A DNA stretch of 64,000 bases from Planococcus citri (taxonomy: Eukaryota > Arthropoda > Insecta > Hemiptera > Pseudococcidae), in assembly GCF_950023065.1 (NCBI RefSeq), contig NC_088679.1:25172001-25236000 (forward strand), given 5' to 3'. Positions 36,349 to 51,300 of the stretch are shown in pieces. Each line of letters starts with the position of its first letter. The stretch's first letter is position 1. A program made the position numbers and the translations under genes. A model generated the notes under the pieces. That model did no database searches and had not been told where the DNA came from. It worked only from the letters and a program-made list of their open reading frames with translations.

Positions 36349-39300
36349 CTGTAAATAAATAATTCTCAATTAATGCTCGTTTAGGTAGATAAGTACAGAT
36401 GGGCGATAAAATGGCTCAGCACGAGGATAAAATGCAAACATATAAAACATCGTGAAAATTTTATAGCTATTTTCACATATTAAATCATGTTTGTTTCAAC
36501 CGCATAAACATATCGGCATAAATATTGGCATTATAACAAATAATTATCAATTGGAATACTTCTAACGGACATTAATTTGCTTTTGCATTTTGTTCTATGT
36601 GGACAAGAGAAACATGCTATGGTAATTTATCAAAATTTTAGTACCAGTTCTATGAATTTTTCACGCTTTATAATCGGGTCAGGATTGTGGCCAAAATTTT
36701 CTCCAAGTGAAATATGTCATCCAGTAGTTTATATACGTATTATAAAAGTATAAAGATAATGTGCGAATAATTAAGTAAACGACATTTTATAGTTGAATTC
36801 GTTTAATGGCCCGAGACAGATTTCGTGAAATGGATTATGATGATAATTAATTCGATCGTGAAATTTCATCCATGGATATAAAAAAATTAGTTCTATCCCT
36901 CTAAAAACAAAAGGTAAACAAATCTGACGAAAATTAGTGGGTTGGTACAAAATAATGAAAATATACCATTGTTGGAAAAAATTTAATAAAATAATTGAAA
37001 AAAAATTGACAGAATCAATTTTAGACAATGACATTACCAACTTGAACCAAAAATAAAGTTGGGTCCATATGTAGATTTATTTCCATTTTTCTCCACAAGT
37101 TTCTTCCTATGGTCTCGTTTTACCATCATTTCCATCCGAACACTCCGAAGAAAAAAGGAAGAAGGTCACTTGATAACATTTTTGAATAGATTTTTGCTCG
37201 TATCCACAATTTGATACTAATATTGAATTTTTTAAAACTTTCATCTCCATTCTAGAGTCAATTTTGATGCTTAGACCAAATGGTTTGAAAAAATAAGTTC
37301 TATGTGCTTAAAATTTCATATTAATTTTGATACCATATATTTTTGAAAATTTTAAATTTTGAACCTCCCCTTTGGAGCCCATTTTGAGATTTGGGGTCGA
37401 GTAGTCTTCGAAAATGAATTCTGCGTCTTTAAAAACCCAATTTTCGATTCCCACATGCACTTTCTGAAAATTGACATTTTTTTGCACCTCCCCTTTGGAG
37501 TCTATTTTGAGAATTGGGGTCAAAATGATCTTCAAAAATGAACTCTGCGCTCTCAAAATCCCATAATTATCTTGACACCCAAATTATTTTTCTAAATTTT
37601 AAATTTTGTAACTCCCTTTTGGAGCCCATTTTGAGGTTTGAGGTCAAGTGGTCCTCAAAAATGAACTCTGCGCCCTCAAAATTCCATACTTATTTATTAG
37701 ATCCCTGAATAATATTTTTCAGGGTGTCTAACAAAACTTCCGGACAAAAAATCATGACTTTTTCATGACCTACCTATTTTTTTCACATTTTTACCACATA
37801 AAAATACCCCCTCCCCTCCCCCTCCCTCCCAAATAATGAAGAAATATATAAAAATAACTTGAAACTGCGATAATTTTTTAAAAATTTGTAGCCAAGTAAG
37901 TAAGTACATATTTCGTTCTTTTAATTTTTTTCTAATTTTTTGGACAAATTTTTTTTTTATCTTTTTAAAAAATGTGAAGTGTGTTCCAAGCAAAATTCGT
38001 GACTTTTTCATGACTTTTATGACTTTCATGACCGTTTATAGACACTCTGTTTTTGGAAATTTAAAATTTTGTACCTCCCTTTAGGAGCTGATTTTGGGAT
38101 TTGGGGCCAAATAATCTTCAAACATGAATTCTGCGCTCTTAAACGTCTGGTTTTTTATATTCATATTGCATTTTCTAAAAATTGTAAATCTTGCGCCTCC
38201 CCTTTGGAGCTCATTTTGAAATATTTTGAGTCGAATACTCTACAAAAATGAATTCTGCTCCATCAAAAATTCAAAGTTTGATACCCATATTGTGCTTTTT
38301 GAAAATTTTCAATTTTGCACATCCTCTTGAGGCTCACTTTAGGTTTTGGGGTCAAATGGTCGTCAAAAATGAAATCGGCCTCCTTGGAATTTTCCATATC
38401 CAAAGTTTTGGGGTTGTCAGGCTACATTTTTTATTTTGAAAAAAAATTTTTTTGGCTCATTTTCTTATGAGAAAAATTGAAGTTTGATCAAAATTAGGTG
38501 GAAAGCTAAAATTTGATTATTTTTGTACTTTCAACCTGATGAATTGATTGGTTGAGGTTTGGAGACGTCCTAGAACCTCTAGCCCTAATTTTTCCATTCT
38601 CAAAAAAAAAAAATTAATTTGCTTCAAAAAGAATTTAGCACCCAAAAACTCGATTTTCCGTTCTCGCGATCTCTTCCATAAATTCAGCCATAAATTTTCA
38701 AACTTTGTTTCTTCTATTTTAAAATGGTACAATTTTCGAAAGCTGACTGGTCTATAAATCTGCACTAGAGGAGTTCCACGTTGACACAAAACCATCACCA
38801 ATCGATTTGAAAGCTGAGAAACAGGATACAAACCAGTTCGAGCTTTCAACTTCAATCTCATAGAATTTTAATTTTTTTCATGGTTAATAAAGGATTTAAT
38901 TTGAAGTTACAAAAATTCGCCAAATTTGAAAAATTGAATTCTTATCTAAATTTTAACTCGGTAAAGCACAATTAAAAACACATTTTTGACCAAAAAAAAG
39001 AGAAAATTTACAAAAGAAATTTTTTTGAATAGTCCGAATAAAAAATAATTCTTTAAAATGGGAAATTTTAAACCTATTTCATTTCATAGATTCACCAGCA
39101 ATATAAATCAAGTTCGTAAAATTTCACAACTCAGCAAGATGAACTTTCTCTCTCTAGCACGAAAACAAATCGTTAAAAAAAATTGAAAATTTTCTCTACA
39201 CGTAGTGACCTACAAACAGATTAATTTAGGCGGTAAATCTCTTCGAAAAAAAGCACAGCTCGACTTTTACAGTCCATTCGCATCGTTAAAAAAAACTCAA

Positions 39301-42300
39301 GAAGGGTATAAATTCTCACAAAACGACCTAAAAACAACTCACGTAGGTAAGTAATAATTGAACGTGGCTATTAAACTTGACATTTTAGCGACAAAGTTTG
39401 CAATTTCTCTCCCCCCCTCCTCCCTCCCAGATTACCCCAAAAAAACTAGTAAATAGGTTGTATTTTTCGTATTCAAGGTCTGCATTACTGATGTTTTCGC
39501 ACTAGACCCATTTTTCTGGAGCCATAACATAATTCGTCGTGACCAAACTCGATTTTTAAGGGAAACGCGACGAAAAGAGGCACGTGCAGTATATAATCTG
39601 GCAATTGAACGGACCACTCCAACCCCCTGATCGAGTACCTACACCTTGTACATAGTTACATTAACACGCTATTAGAATTTTCTACAGTAATGTAGACTTC
39701 TTAGTACGAGATGTTTTATTTATTGAGTCGTAAAACGATGGAAAAAATTCGTAAAACGAGCTCGTTTCGAAAATAAACACGATAAATAAAATTTTCTCTA
39801 GTGCATAAAATAGTACAAATAATATGCATGCAGAAAGATTGGCATAAGTATATAGCTGTAGTACATACAAATCGACATTTATGTAAGTCATCCCATTCTT
39901 CCTATATAGTCTAATTATCGCTGCGTTGCGATGCTTACTACGTACTACTTACATACTCGTATTTAAAGGTTGAAAAAAACACAATTCATTACTTGGAAAA
40001 GAATATTTATCCAACGGGTTTATTAGATTATGTATAAAGAGCTATAAATCTACGTCAATGATGTTCAGTACCTTTAGAGACATCCCATAATTTAACCTTT
40101 CTATCAGCCCCACCGGTGGCAATTAGTCGATCGACGGGACTCCATTTGACGGCATTTACTTCACCATCGTGAGCATCCTGCAAATAAGAGAGAGAGAAAA
40201 AAACAAAACTAGAATTAGTTCTACGATAAAAAGCAAGGTGGGGGATAAGCGATCGATAAAATTATTAAAATTAATAAACAATATGAAGGAAAACATGATG
40301 TGATAAGTATCAAATTCACTCAGCGGTGGGTATAGTATCTTGGACGAGTTGTTATTGCGAATTGAATTTACACCGTGTAGTAAAGGGGTCGTTTTCGATT
40401 TTCGACGAGAGTTGTTGAAAAAGTGAACGCGAAAATTGACACGATGAGATAACGATATTATTTACTCGGCTGCGTAGGTCCTAGGTAGGTAGTAGGTACC
40501 TAATTTACTCGAAACGCTTCGATTTATGTACAACGGGTAGTGTACAAACAAACAAAACGACACCTGAAAGTCTAATCAGCTAGGTGATTTTGTTAAATAA
40601 AAATAAAGTCGAGTATCGATTAATTATGCAAATAAGGGTTATTTTTGTTAGCGTCGTCGAAAAATTGCTGGTTTTTTCGCTGCGTTGGGTTGAAAACTAA
40701 ATAAAAACGAGAACAGACATCAGCTTTTGGAAACAGCATTTTGGTATTTTTTGTGATTTTTTTAATTGCATCATTGGGTGGAGGGGGGAGGGAGAGATTG
40801 CAAAAAAATATCGAAAGATTTTTTTTACCAAATTTACTAAAGACCTTGAAAGGCATTCAAAAAAGGTTCTAACTCCAGAGATGCCTCCGGAGGAGAGATA
40901 TGGGTCCTCAAAGAGATGGCATTACCTATTGAAAAAAATTGTGTTTTTCGCCCTAACCCCCCATACTTGTTTCTAGGAAAAATGGCCCAGTTTCAACAGA
41001 TAGTTCTATTTGAGATTTTGTGTCGACTGAGGCCATTATGCCATAAAAATCCAAGACCATTTCAGGGTTTCACTGAACGGTCGAAAATTTGCAAATAAAT
41101 TATTTTAGGGTAAATTTGTTGATTTAAAATTAATATATTTTTCTTCCCAAATATTAGACCAAAACATTGAAAGATGGGAAAATATTTTAGAATACAATAG
41201 GTAGTGCCAATTTCTTAGAGATTATTGCCAATTTCAAAAAACCAAAAAAAAATTAGAGTTTTTGGGTATTTTATCGTTTTTTAGACGACCCATATCTCTC
41301 TTCCATGAGCACCTCCGGAGCCAAAAAATTTTTAAACGTCGTTTAACTTGAAATGAAAGTCTCCATTGAATTTGGTCAAAATCCTCCAACTTTTTTTCTC
41401 GCGATCTATAACCTATTACATCATACTGTGGAGAATTTTTGCAACCTTTGGAAAATTTTTCAAAGAAAAATCATGCCTTGCACTCACAGAATAAACTTCA
41501 ACTTACTTCGAAAGAAATAAGAGCAGAGGGAAGGGGAAGCAAAGATGGAGAAATGAACCAGGAAAGGAAAACTGAAACTGAAGCACAGTCTCTGTCAAGT
41601 TTTTTCAATGATTCCGATTTTTCAAGAACTTTTTCAATATTTTGGGCAGCTATTTCAGACAAATTGATGATAAAATTTTGTTTTGCCATAACCCCCCCCC
41701 CCCCCCGAAAAAAAACTATTTTAATTGATGAAAACTCAAATTACTAATTTTTTTACTCCTTCAAAAAAGGTCAACTGACAACCGAAATTGAAAATATTCG
41801 CATTATATTTCCCCAAGTACCACAAAGAAAGCATTTGAGCCTTTTTATAGTTGTTTGGCGTCGTATTTATTTCTAAAAGATTTTAGATATAAATATGTTC
41901 CCTCCTTTCTTCATTAATTTTCAATTAAAAAATGTTTAAAAATTGAAAGCACATCAAAGGTGAGGCAAAATTATACTAGAAATTCTTTATACCGAAAAAT
42001 TGTTAAACAAAATATCGATGAAAAATTTTTCAATATGATATTTCCAGAATGTCTTGCAAAATCTTCAAATTAAAATGTGCCAAGCATTTTGCATAACTTT
42101 TTGAGCATCTTAGATTACCTAACCAGAAAAAAAATTGTTCTCCACTCACAACATTTTTGAGAATCTTTTTTGAATATTCTTACCTCCTCTCCCCTCCTCA
42201 ATTTTACAATCAATTACTTCAGATGAAAATAACGTGCTTCCTTTCTCATCAGCTGATAATGATAGGAAAAAAGGCACACATGCCACTTCCTCAAATAGTA

Positions 42301-45300
42301 GCTTTTTTCTACAGGGTGTCTAAAAAATCTGCGACTCGAAACGCAAAATTTTTGTGGAGTTTTTTCAAAATTGTTGCAGGGTCTTGAGCACAGTATTTTT
42401 AAAATTTTACCCTCTCCCATTCACATCCATTTGGGGGGGTTTTTTCGGATTTTTTTTCTCCTCTCCATCTTCATCTCTATCAAAAACTTCCAAAACCCCC
42501 CTGTCAATTCTGTGAAAATGAACCTACATCCATCCATCATTTACTATTCACCTGTCCTAATACTACAGCAAACAAGACTATCTCTCCAAATAGACCCAAA
42601 TTCAATGACCATTCCAGATAACCCTGCTGAAATCCAGAAATTTATAACCCTACTAAAAAACACCAACCTATAAATAAACCAAATCTAAACCCTTCTTTCC
42701 ACGGGTGTAATAATCCTGCAATTATAAACACCCAAAAAAAAAAAAAAGTTCTAAAGCAGTTCTTGAAGACAAGAACGACACCCACTAAACTGAATCATAA
42801 TTGGTCCTTAAAATTGAATTTTTCCACAACTTCCTTAGCACCAAATCAGAAATTTCTGACACTTCGAACAACAATGGAGAAAAACTGATTTTCAAGGGAT
42901 TTTTTCCAATGAGAAATTCAGAATAATTTCTTCGATTTTCAGCACCACTTTCTTAAATACTAGACATTTTTATAGCGTATCGAACTGGATATTTTTAGAA
43001 TTTGAAAAAGATATCAGATACTCTCCTAAATATTACTTGAAAGAATTTTTTCAAAAAGTAAAAAAAAACTTCTTAAGATTGAACCATAATTTTTTTTTAA
43101 AATCAAAAATAAAATTGAACATCGAAATCACAAATTTTTTTACCAACCAACTCTTTTTTTGAAATCCTCTTATCAGGAAAATGATAAAATTTAAAACGAG
43201 AAAAATCGTTTGGAACATTAAAATTATTCTTTTGAAGACTTTATAACTATACAAACGAAATCTACTTCAAAAATGGGCACAGGGTTCAAAAAAAGTGAAT
43301 TTCAAAAATTGCTTTAAAATCGGATTCTACATCATGTTTTCATGTGAGATACAAAATTACTTTTTGAAGCCATGAAGAGCTACTCGAAGTGTGTATCTCA
43401 CCCCCTTCCCTCCCCCCCCCCCCAAAAAAAATAATAACTCGAAGGATTTGGGAAATTTATATTCTGCGTTTTGTCACGCGCTCTAGATTCCTCTTTTGAT
43501 TTTTCATCTGAACTAAAAATGAGTAAGGTGGATGAAGGCATCTACACTGAAGCATCCAAGTCGATGATTTTTAGAATGCTGGTAGTCAGGTCCTATTTCT
43601 CAATTTATAAAATTTCTATTTCATCCAAAAAATAATAATTTTCAACAAAAAAAACTTCGAAAGAGAAAAGGAGTAAATTAGAGAACATAAAGGTGGTCGA
43701 ACCGATTCGCTGACTTGTACACTCAACATTGGAGATTTTTTTTTCAAAACTATTGCCATAGGTGAGAGAAACAGTTACAAGTCAATCGCAACATTTTCAA
43801 TTTCAAAAAAAAAAACATAAAAAAATCAAAATACTCACAAAATGTAAATAAGGTTTGGTAGGAATGGCATTTAGAGAGAACGCAGGAGCACCGCAATCTT
43901 TAAAATTCAAACTATCCGGTGACAATCCTTTCATATCCTTGGCAGCATCTTCGAGTTCTTTTTGCATTTTAGCATTTCGTTTTCTGCGTCAAAAAATGAA
44001 ACAATCAAAATTTACACAATAATCTAGCAAGCCGGCTGGAATCCAGTTTAAAATTAAAAACGAATCTTACCTGATGAAATTTTCATTCTCTTCGTTGAGT
44101 TTTTCGGCATCTTTGAATTTATATCTTTTAAGTCGATCGACTAATTCCATATTTTCATCCTGTAATACGATAGGAAAAAAAAAGACCACTCGGAGGTTAA
44201 TAAAACTTACTCGTCAAAAAATGTCACACGGGTATTTTAAAAATAAAAAATAATATATTTACGGGTGTAAGAGGGATCCCAAAAATAGAACGACAGTTTT
44301 TTTTTTTTTCAATTCAAATCACACCTTCTGTGAGCCCATTCGAATACCTCGTGACGAGAACAAGTTCATTTGCCGTAAAACTTACACGAAGTACACATCG
44401 TTACCTGACTAGAAGATGAGTCATTCATTAAAAAAGAAAACACACGCGTGCTCGAAACCCCGCCACTTGAGATGAAAAATCACCACCGTTACCGGCACCA
44501 ACACCCAGTACACCTTATCACCAAATTACTCACACCAACGAGGATTCGAAAAATTTAAAATTTTATCAAGATATTTCAACGATTAAAAAATCTCGCGACG
44601 AGAAAATATTATAAAATTTTGCGATCAATTAGGTGAAAAATGACGAAACTAATCGCGAACAGCGGTTATCGCGATATAACGAAAATTTTTTCGCTACACT
44701 GATTCAAAATCATGTGTATTCGTGTACAGAGAAATACGCACAAACGTTTGCCAAGAAATAAGGCTCCGGTGCTTATAAATGGCAACACCCACTTGAAAAA
44801 ACACCGCCGCCACCGCCGATATACTCTTACAGAGTCTAAAATAAAAATGAAGAAAAGAAAGGAAAAAAATGATAAAAACGAAACGAAGGGAGGTGTAGCC
44901 TATCGGAATAATAGTCGTACAATTATACGGCGACCACGTTCGTGATTCTGTTGGTGTTAGCATTTCATCAACACGGTATGTGACATTTTTCTCTCCTATT
45001 TTCATTCACTCAAAATTACACGTCGACTGTAAAGTTCATCGAGTAATTTACCCCCGATCCTTCCAAACCTCATCTATGACCCTGCTACCTTGACGGGAAA
45101 GTGCTGGGAGCCGGGTGTTTTAATTAAGCTGCGTTTTACACGCCATGATTTATCGTATCGGTCAACTTTATTGACAGTGGAGCTATCGAAGCACGAAAAT
45201 AAACGTCGGAGCCGATCGCTGACAAGGGTGGTGTTATTGAGAAGGCTCATCAAGTTGAGAAGTTTTGTACTAGTTGAATGATACGTACGATTTGAAATAA

Positions 45301-48300
45301 TGAAGCGAAAAGCTTCGAGAATATTTGTTAAAAAATTATACTTGAGGTATGATCTTGAGACGAATTGAGGGGGAGAAGGGTTGAAAGTTCTGAGAATGTT
45401 GCAAACTACGAGTAGGTAGTAGGTGTGCCGAAAAATGCAAAAAAAAAAAGTGACATTTTGAACTCATGGGGCTCATTTGAGGAAATTGATGCAAGGCGCG
45501 TAATGAATTTTTTCCCAAAAAAAGGTAACATTAGTTATACTAAAAAAGTAAGTAGCGACCAAACGCGAACAAAACATTTTAATGCATAAAAATTTGAAAT
45601 TGAAAAGGTTCTAATTTTCAATTTTGAAAAGTTGAACAATTTTGAACATTTTGGAAATAAAAGAGAGATTTCTTCAACAATTTTAGACTTTCTGATAAAA
45701 TAATGAATTTTTGGAAAAAGTAAGACTTGAACAATTTTAGCAAAAGGAAAGGCTTTTCAAAAGTTCTTGGAAAATAAACGAGGATTTTTGACAATTTTTG
45801 GAAAAAAGGTGAGACTTTTCAGAATTTTTTGCAAATGAGAGCATTTTTGGATTTTGGTAAAGCTAACGTAAGCAGCAAAAATCTTTCGTTAATTATTAAA
45901 AAAGCAAGAATTCTTGACAAGTTTTGCAAAAAAAATGAAAATCTTTAGGATTTTATCAAAGAGTAAACATTTGACAATTTTAGCAAAAGCAGCATTTTTT
46001 GGGGGAAAACATTTTCAAGGGCCATCAAGACAATAGTGTGATTTTTTCACCAACAATTCGCTATAAAAATGACAATAAACCAGCTTGGTGACTTCTGGTG
46101 AATCCGTCATCAAGAACTAAGAAGTCACCAGAATTGAACGAGGAGTCACCAGACGTTCAAAAAATGTTTCCAGGGCCATGATGGTGATTTTTTGCCAAAA
46201 ATTTGCCATAAAAAGACAAAAACCCCACATGGTGACTTCTGCTGAATATGTCACCAAGAAGTTATCAAAATTCACCAAGGAGTCACCAGACCTTCAAAAA
46301 AATTTTCAAGGGCCATCAAGACAATAGTGTGGTTTTTTCACCAACAATTCACCATTAAAAAGACATTAAACCCACTTGGTGAATTCTGGTAAATCTGTCA
46401 CCAAGAAGTCATCAAAATTCACCAAGAAGTCACTAGACAGTCGAAAAAAGTTTCTTATGTCACAAGGACATTCTGGTAATTTTTTCATCATTCATCTAAA
46501 AAAAAACAAACTCACTTGATGACTTCTGGTGAATCCGTCACCAAGAACTAAGAAGTTACCAAAATTCAACGAGAAGTCACCAGACGTCAAAAAAATTTTC
46601 AAGGGCCATGAGGACATTAGGGTGGTTTTTTCACCGACAATTTTCCATAAAAAAGACAAAAAACTCATTTGGTGACTTCTGGTGAATCTGTCACCAAGAA
46701 GTCATCAGAATTCACCAAGGGGTCACCAGACATTCAAAAAAATTTCTAGGGACATGAGGACATTCTCGTGATTTTTCATCATAAATTCACCCAACAAAAG
46801 GTCAAAAACTTACCTGGTGACTTTTGGTGAATCTGTCACCAAGAAGTAGCCAGACATTCAAAAACATTTTCATAGGCCATGTCGACATTCTCATGATTTT
46901 TTCATCAACAATTCGCCATAAAAAAACAATAAACCAGCTTGGTGTTCTGGTGAATTTATGTCACCCAGAAGTCACCTAAATTCACCAAGGAGTCACCAGA
47001 CATTCAAAAAAATTTTCAAGGGCCAAGAAGACATTAGGGTGGTTTTTGCACCAACAATTCACCTTAAAAATGACATTAAACCTACTTTTGGTGAGTTCTG
47101 GTGAACCCGTCACCAAAAGTCACCAGAATTCACTGAGGAGTCACCAGATGCTCAAAAAATGCTTCAAGGGCCATGAGGACATTCTGGTGATTTTTTCATA
47201 ATGAATTCACCTGAAAAAAAAGTCAAAAAATCACTTGGTGACTTCTAGTGAATCTGTCACGATGAAGACACCAGAATTCACAAAGGTGTCACCAGACATT
47301 CAAAAAATGTTTCAAAGGCCATGAAGACATTCCGGTGATTTTCGTAACAATCACTTGGTGATTTCTAGTGAATATTTCACCAAGAACTAAGAAGTCACCA
47401 GAATTAACCGAGGAGTTACCAGACATTCAATAAAATTTTCAAAGGCCATGAGGACATTGTTGTGATTTCTTCACCAACAATTTGTCATAAAAAAACAAAA
47501 ACCTCACATGGTGACTTCTGGTGAATATGTCACCAAGAGGTCACCAGAACTCACTTAGGAGTCACCAGACGTTCAAAAAATTTTCTAGGGTCATGAGGAC
47601 ATTCTGGTGATTTTTTCAACATAAATTCACCTATGAAAAAAGTTAAAAACTCACTTGGTTACTTCTGGTGAATCTGTAAGCAAGAAGTCACCAAAATTCA
47701 CCAAGAAGTCACCAAACATTCAAAACCATTTCTACAGTCATGAGGACATTCTAGTGTTTTTTTCATCACAAATTCTCCTAAAAAAAAGTCAACTTGGTGA
47801 CTTCTGGTGAATATATCAAGAAAAGTCACCAAAATTCACCAAAAAGTCATCAGACGTTCAAAAAAATGCTCAAGGGCCATGAAGGCATTCTGATGGTTTT
47901 TTCACCAACAATTCGCCATAAAAAAGGCAATAAACCAACTTGATGAGTTCTGGTAAATCTGTCACCAAGAAGTCACCACAATTCTCCGAGGAATAGAATA
48001 GAATGGAATATATTTTTTTTCCGATTCTTTTTTCTTTACATTTGATTTTTTATCAATTGATAGTATCGAGAGTTGTGCTCAAATCGATCCATTTTTTTCT
48101 GTTCAATAATTTAAAAAAATAATTCATTTTTCATTATTCCTAGAACTTAGTTGATCTATATATATTTTTTAAAATACCTACACTTGGTGGTTAAAGAGAG
48201 GTACCCACGTGAGAGTAGCCACTAATGTGTTTTTTGGATTCTTTCTCATATTCTCAAGCGAGGAAGATAAAATTTAAAAACATTTTAAAATTTCTTCATG

Positions 48301-51300
48301 AAAACGGAAAATATATCATTCTATTAAGTATAAACAATTAGGACCCGCCTTCCTCCTACTTTCCTCTTGACTCCTATACCCCGCCTAAGATTATAATTTA
48401 CATACTTACTCTTGACATAATTCAAATCGTCATTCATTTCCTTTTTCCCGAGAACCTTACTCATGGATGTAGTTCAATGTCAAACCACCCCTACCCTACC
48501 CCTTCTTTAAAAAACTCATTTTTTTCTCTTTGTATAAAATATTCTTACATGTATTTAAATTGTCAGCCATTTCCTTTCTGCCGAAATACGTACTTACTCT
48601 CTATGTAATGTTTTATTCGCTTATGATGTGCTCAATGGTGAAAGTTTCCCCTTTCTTTTCTCTTTTGTTTATCATTCCGCGAAATATTTTTCTCTTCGCC
48701 GGATGGAATGGAATGGTTGAAGTACGCTTGTTGGAAATATGTTGTAAAAGTTGTGTATAAACTTGATGGCGATAAATCTTGTTACATTGTTGCATATAAA
48801 AATATGCATGCATCGCTTGCTCGTAGTTCACGTTTACGCGTTAAATTAGTTGAAGAAAAAGTTGACTTTTGGCCAGCGATTTCAGATTACAAATATTTCA
48901 TCGATGGATGCCCCGAAAAGAATAAAGAACTTTCGAGTGCGGTGGTTTTTTGTTCGTCGACGAATTGGTGAAGTTCGAAATGATGGGCGTCTGTATTGAA
49001 AGTTGTGTGAAATTTCAAAGCATCGGTGGCAGGACAGGATAAAATTACTCGTATATTTATCCTCGCAGCAGAGAGGAAAAGATTTCTGCAAATGCGTCAC
49101 GACTCCGGTGGCGATGGCATGGCGACGACTTAATTAATGGCTACGATTTCGCGATGACTTATATTTTGTTTGCGATGTTTACGAATCGGCGAATTTGTAG
49201 CCTGCTTTTAATGAAATATAAATAAATACATCTATATTTAACCGAATTGTCAGTAATAAATCCCTCGTTAAAGGACATAGTACGAAGAGAGGTGGCTGTC
49301 GGGTTTTTTTCTCTTTACTTTATTCGCGAACACGTGTCGCACAATCGAGTAAATTTTTTCAAAGTTCGGGTATATTGTCGGTTTGTTATTACCTAATTAT
49401 GGCGTTTTGAAAATTTTATTTTTACTGTACGAGTATATAAAGCTCGAAGTCGGAGTCGCTGCGTGCGATTCATTTCGCTTAATTAGTCGCGTATTTGTTC
49501 GAGCATGTTTTCAAAACTCTCCTACCAAGTGGCTTTTTGTTTTTTATCAGCTATAATTAGACCGATGTGTGGAGTAATCGGCGGCATTGTTGCTACTCTC
49601 GTGTACGACAAGCAGGGTACGATGTTCCAGCGTGATCTTGACGTTAAGTACTACATCGTTGGTGTCGCCGTCCGCACATTTTTCGCTACACCGATCACAA
49701 TTTTGGGATTCGGGTCAGTGTAACGCGAAAGGGATTCCGAGGGCGTGATTTCTTTTGACACATGATGTAGTTTTATTAATTTATTTATCAACGTTCTTTT
49801 TTCATTGCGGTATACTTCGCTGGTACTGGTAGCTTTCTTAAAGTTACATGTGCGAGATCAAAACGATTGAAATTAGGTGTTGATGTGAGTCTGTTTATTA
49901 TTGCGGTAGGATTTTAAGAGGTTTTATAGTGTTGTTGCATTTCTAGAGATGTTGATTTGGTTAGAGGAGTTAGGTTGAGGAGAGGAGGAAGATAAAGTAA
50001 GAGGTCTTCTGCTGAATTTACTTTCAAATTCTTTGATAAAATACGTGATTTTATTAGATGAAAATTTTCCATTATTTGCATATGTTCGCCTTTTTTATCA
50101 TCTTGCAATATTTTAAAGGAAATTTCCCATTTGGGTGAATTCCAATTTTCAAATTCATTTAAGAATCAAAAACTGATTAATGTGAATAGTTTGTTAATAG
50201 GGTAGTGTATTTTATAATGTGACTTTATGTTGAACTACCAACAATTTGTTTGACAGCAGCTTATACGTTGTGTTATCATTTTTTCATTAATATTTACACG
50301 TACCTACTCAATTGGCCATTGATAGGTTTTTAAAATCAATTCTGCAATTTTTGAACTATTTTGAAAAATTTAAATTCTCATAAGACTCTCATTTTTTTTT
50401 TTTTTTGGTTTTATGCAGAGGCAAAAAAAATGAGCAAAATCTATGGTTCGCTTCTCACAAAGTGAGGTATTCCAACTGGCAGACATTTTTCTAAATCGGA
50501 CACAACTAAATCGAAAGAGCACGCGAAAATACGCCCCAGCCAAAATTTCAGGCGTTTAAGTGCATTTTTCAATTTTTGGTGAATTTTTAGAAATTGAATT
50601 TGGATAAAAAATGAAAATTTTATCAAATTATGTGGAAAGTAAAATTTGCTATGTACTCTAGGAGAAGTTTAGGAACCCCCAGCAGATTTTTGAAAGTTGC
50701 AATGTCCACGTAATTTGATTCAATGCCCTTAGAAAGCTAAAATTCATTTCACACTCTATTTAGAGATGGTTGCAACCCGTTCTGGAGACTCCAGCTATAT
50801 TTCGGAAGTTCTAAATTTTCAAAATGTACCATAAAAACCGTTCAAATTAAATTTAGCACGTACAAACGTGATTAGAGCCTTGAGGCGGAGGAGGGGAAGG
50901 AGGGTTGAAAATAGGGTACCTGTGTAAGCTTTCTGCTTCAATTTGATGAAATTTTGTTTTTTTTTTCTAATATTTTTGACTCAAATTTGATTGTTAAAAA
51001 TTGTCCAAAAATCTAAAAGTGCACTTTAGCACCTGAAACTTTGGTTGGTGAATGGTGGTGTATCGGTGTGCGCTCTTTCAATTTGGATTTGTCCGGTCGA
51101 AGGATTTTTCTGTTACATACTTGAGATACCTCCTTCATCGGTTGAACTTTGTAATTTCAATTCAAAATATAAGTATTTCAAAAATGAGGTTCATAAAAAA
51201 CAAATCCCACTGTTTTGAAGGAAAATTTGTACGTATCTCCTTATTTCTTGTCTTAAGATCCTGATTATTTTCAAAAACTGTTTTTTTTCTGAAGATTTTT

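Larger units (their letters stand above)
36349..40071 (-). other. Atg16 intron with tandem array and TIR element
   Basis: No coding sequence is visible. It contains the ~120-bp array (37240-38400), which is interrupted by the element at 37720-38049. Confidence 0.6.

Noticed and set aside
46005..47990. CRISPR-like repeat array
   Set aside because: Units are ~146 bp, contiguous and diverged, without spacers, in a eukaryotic intron.
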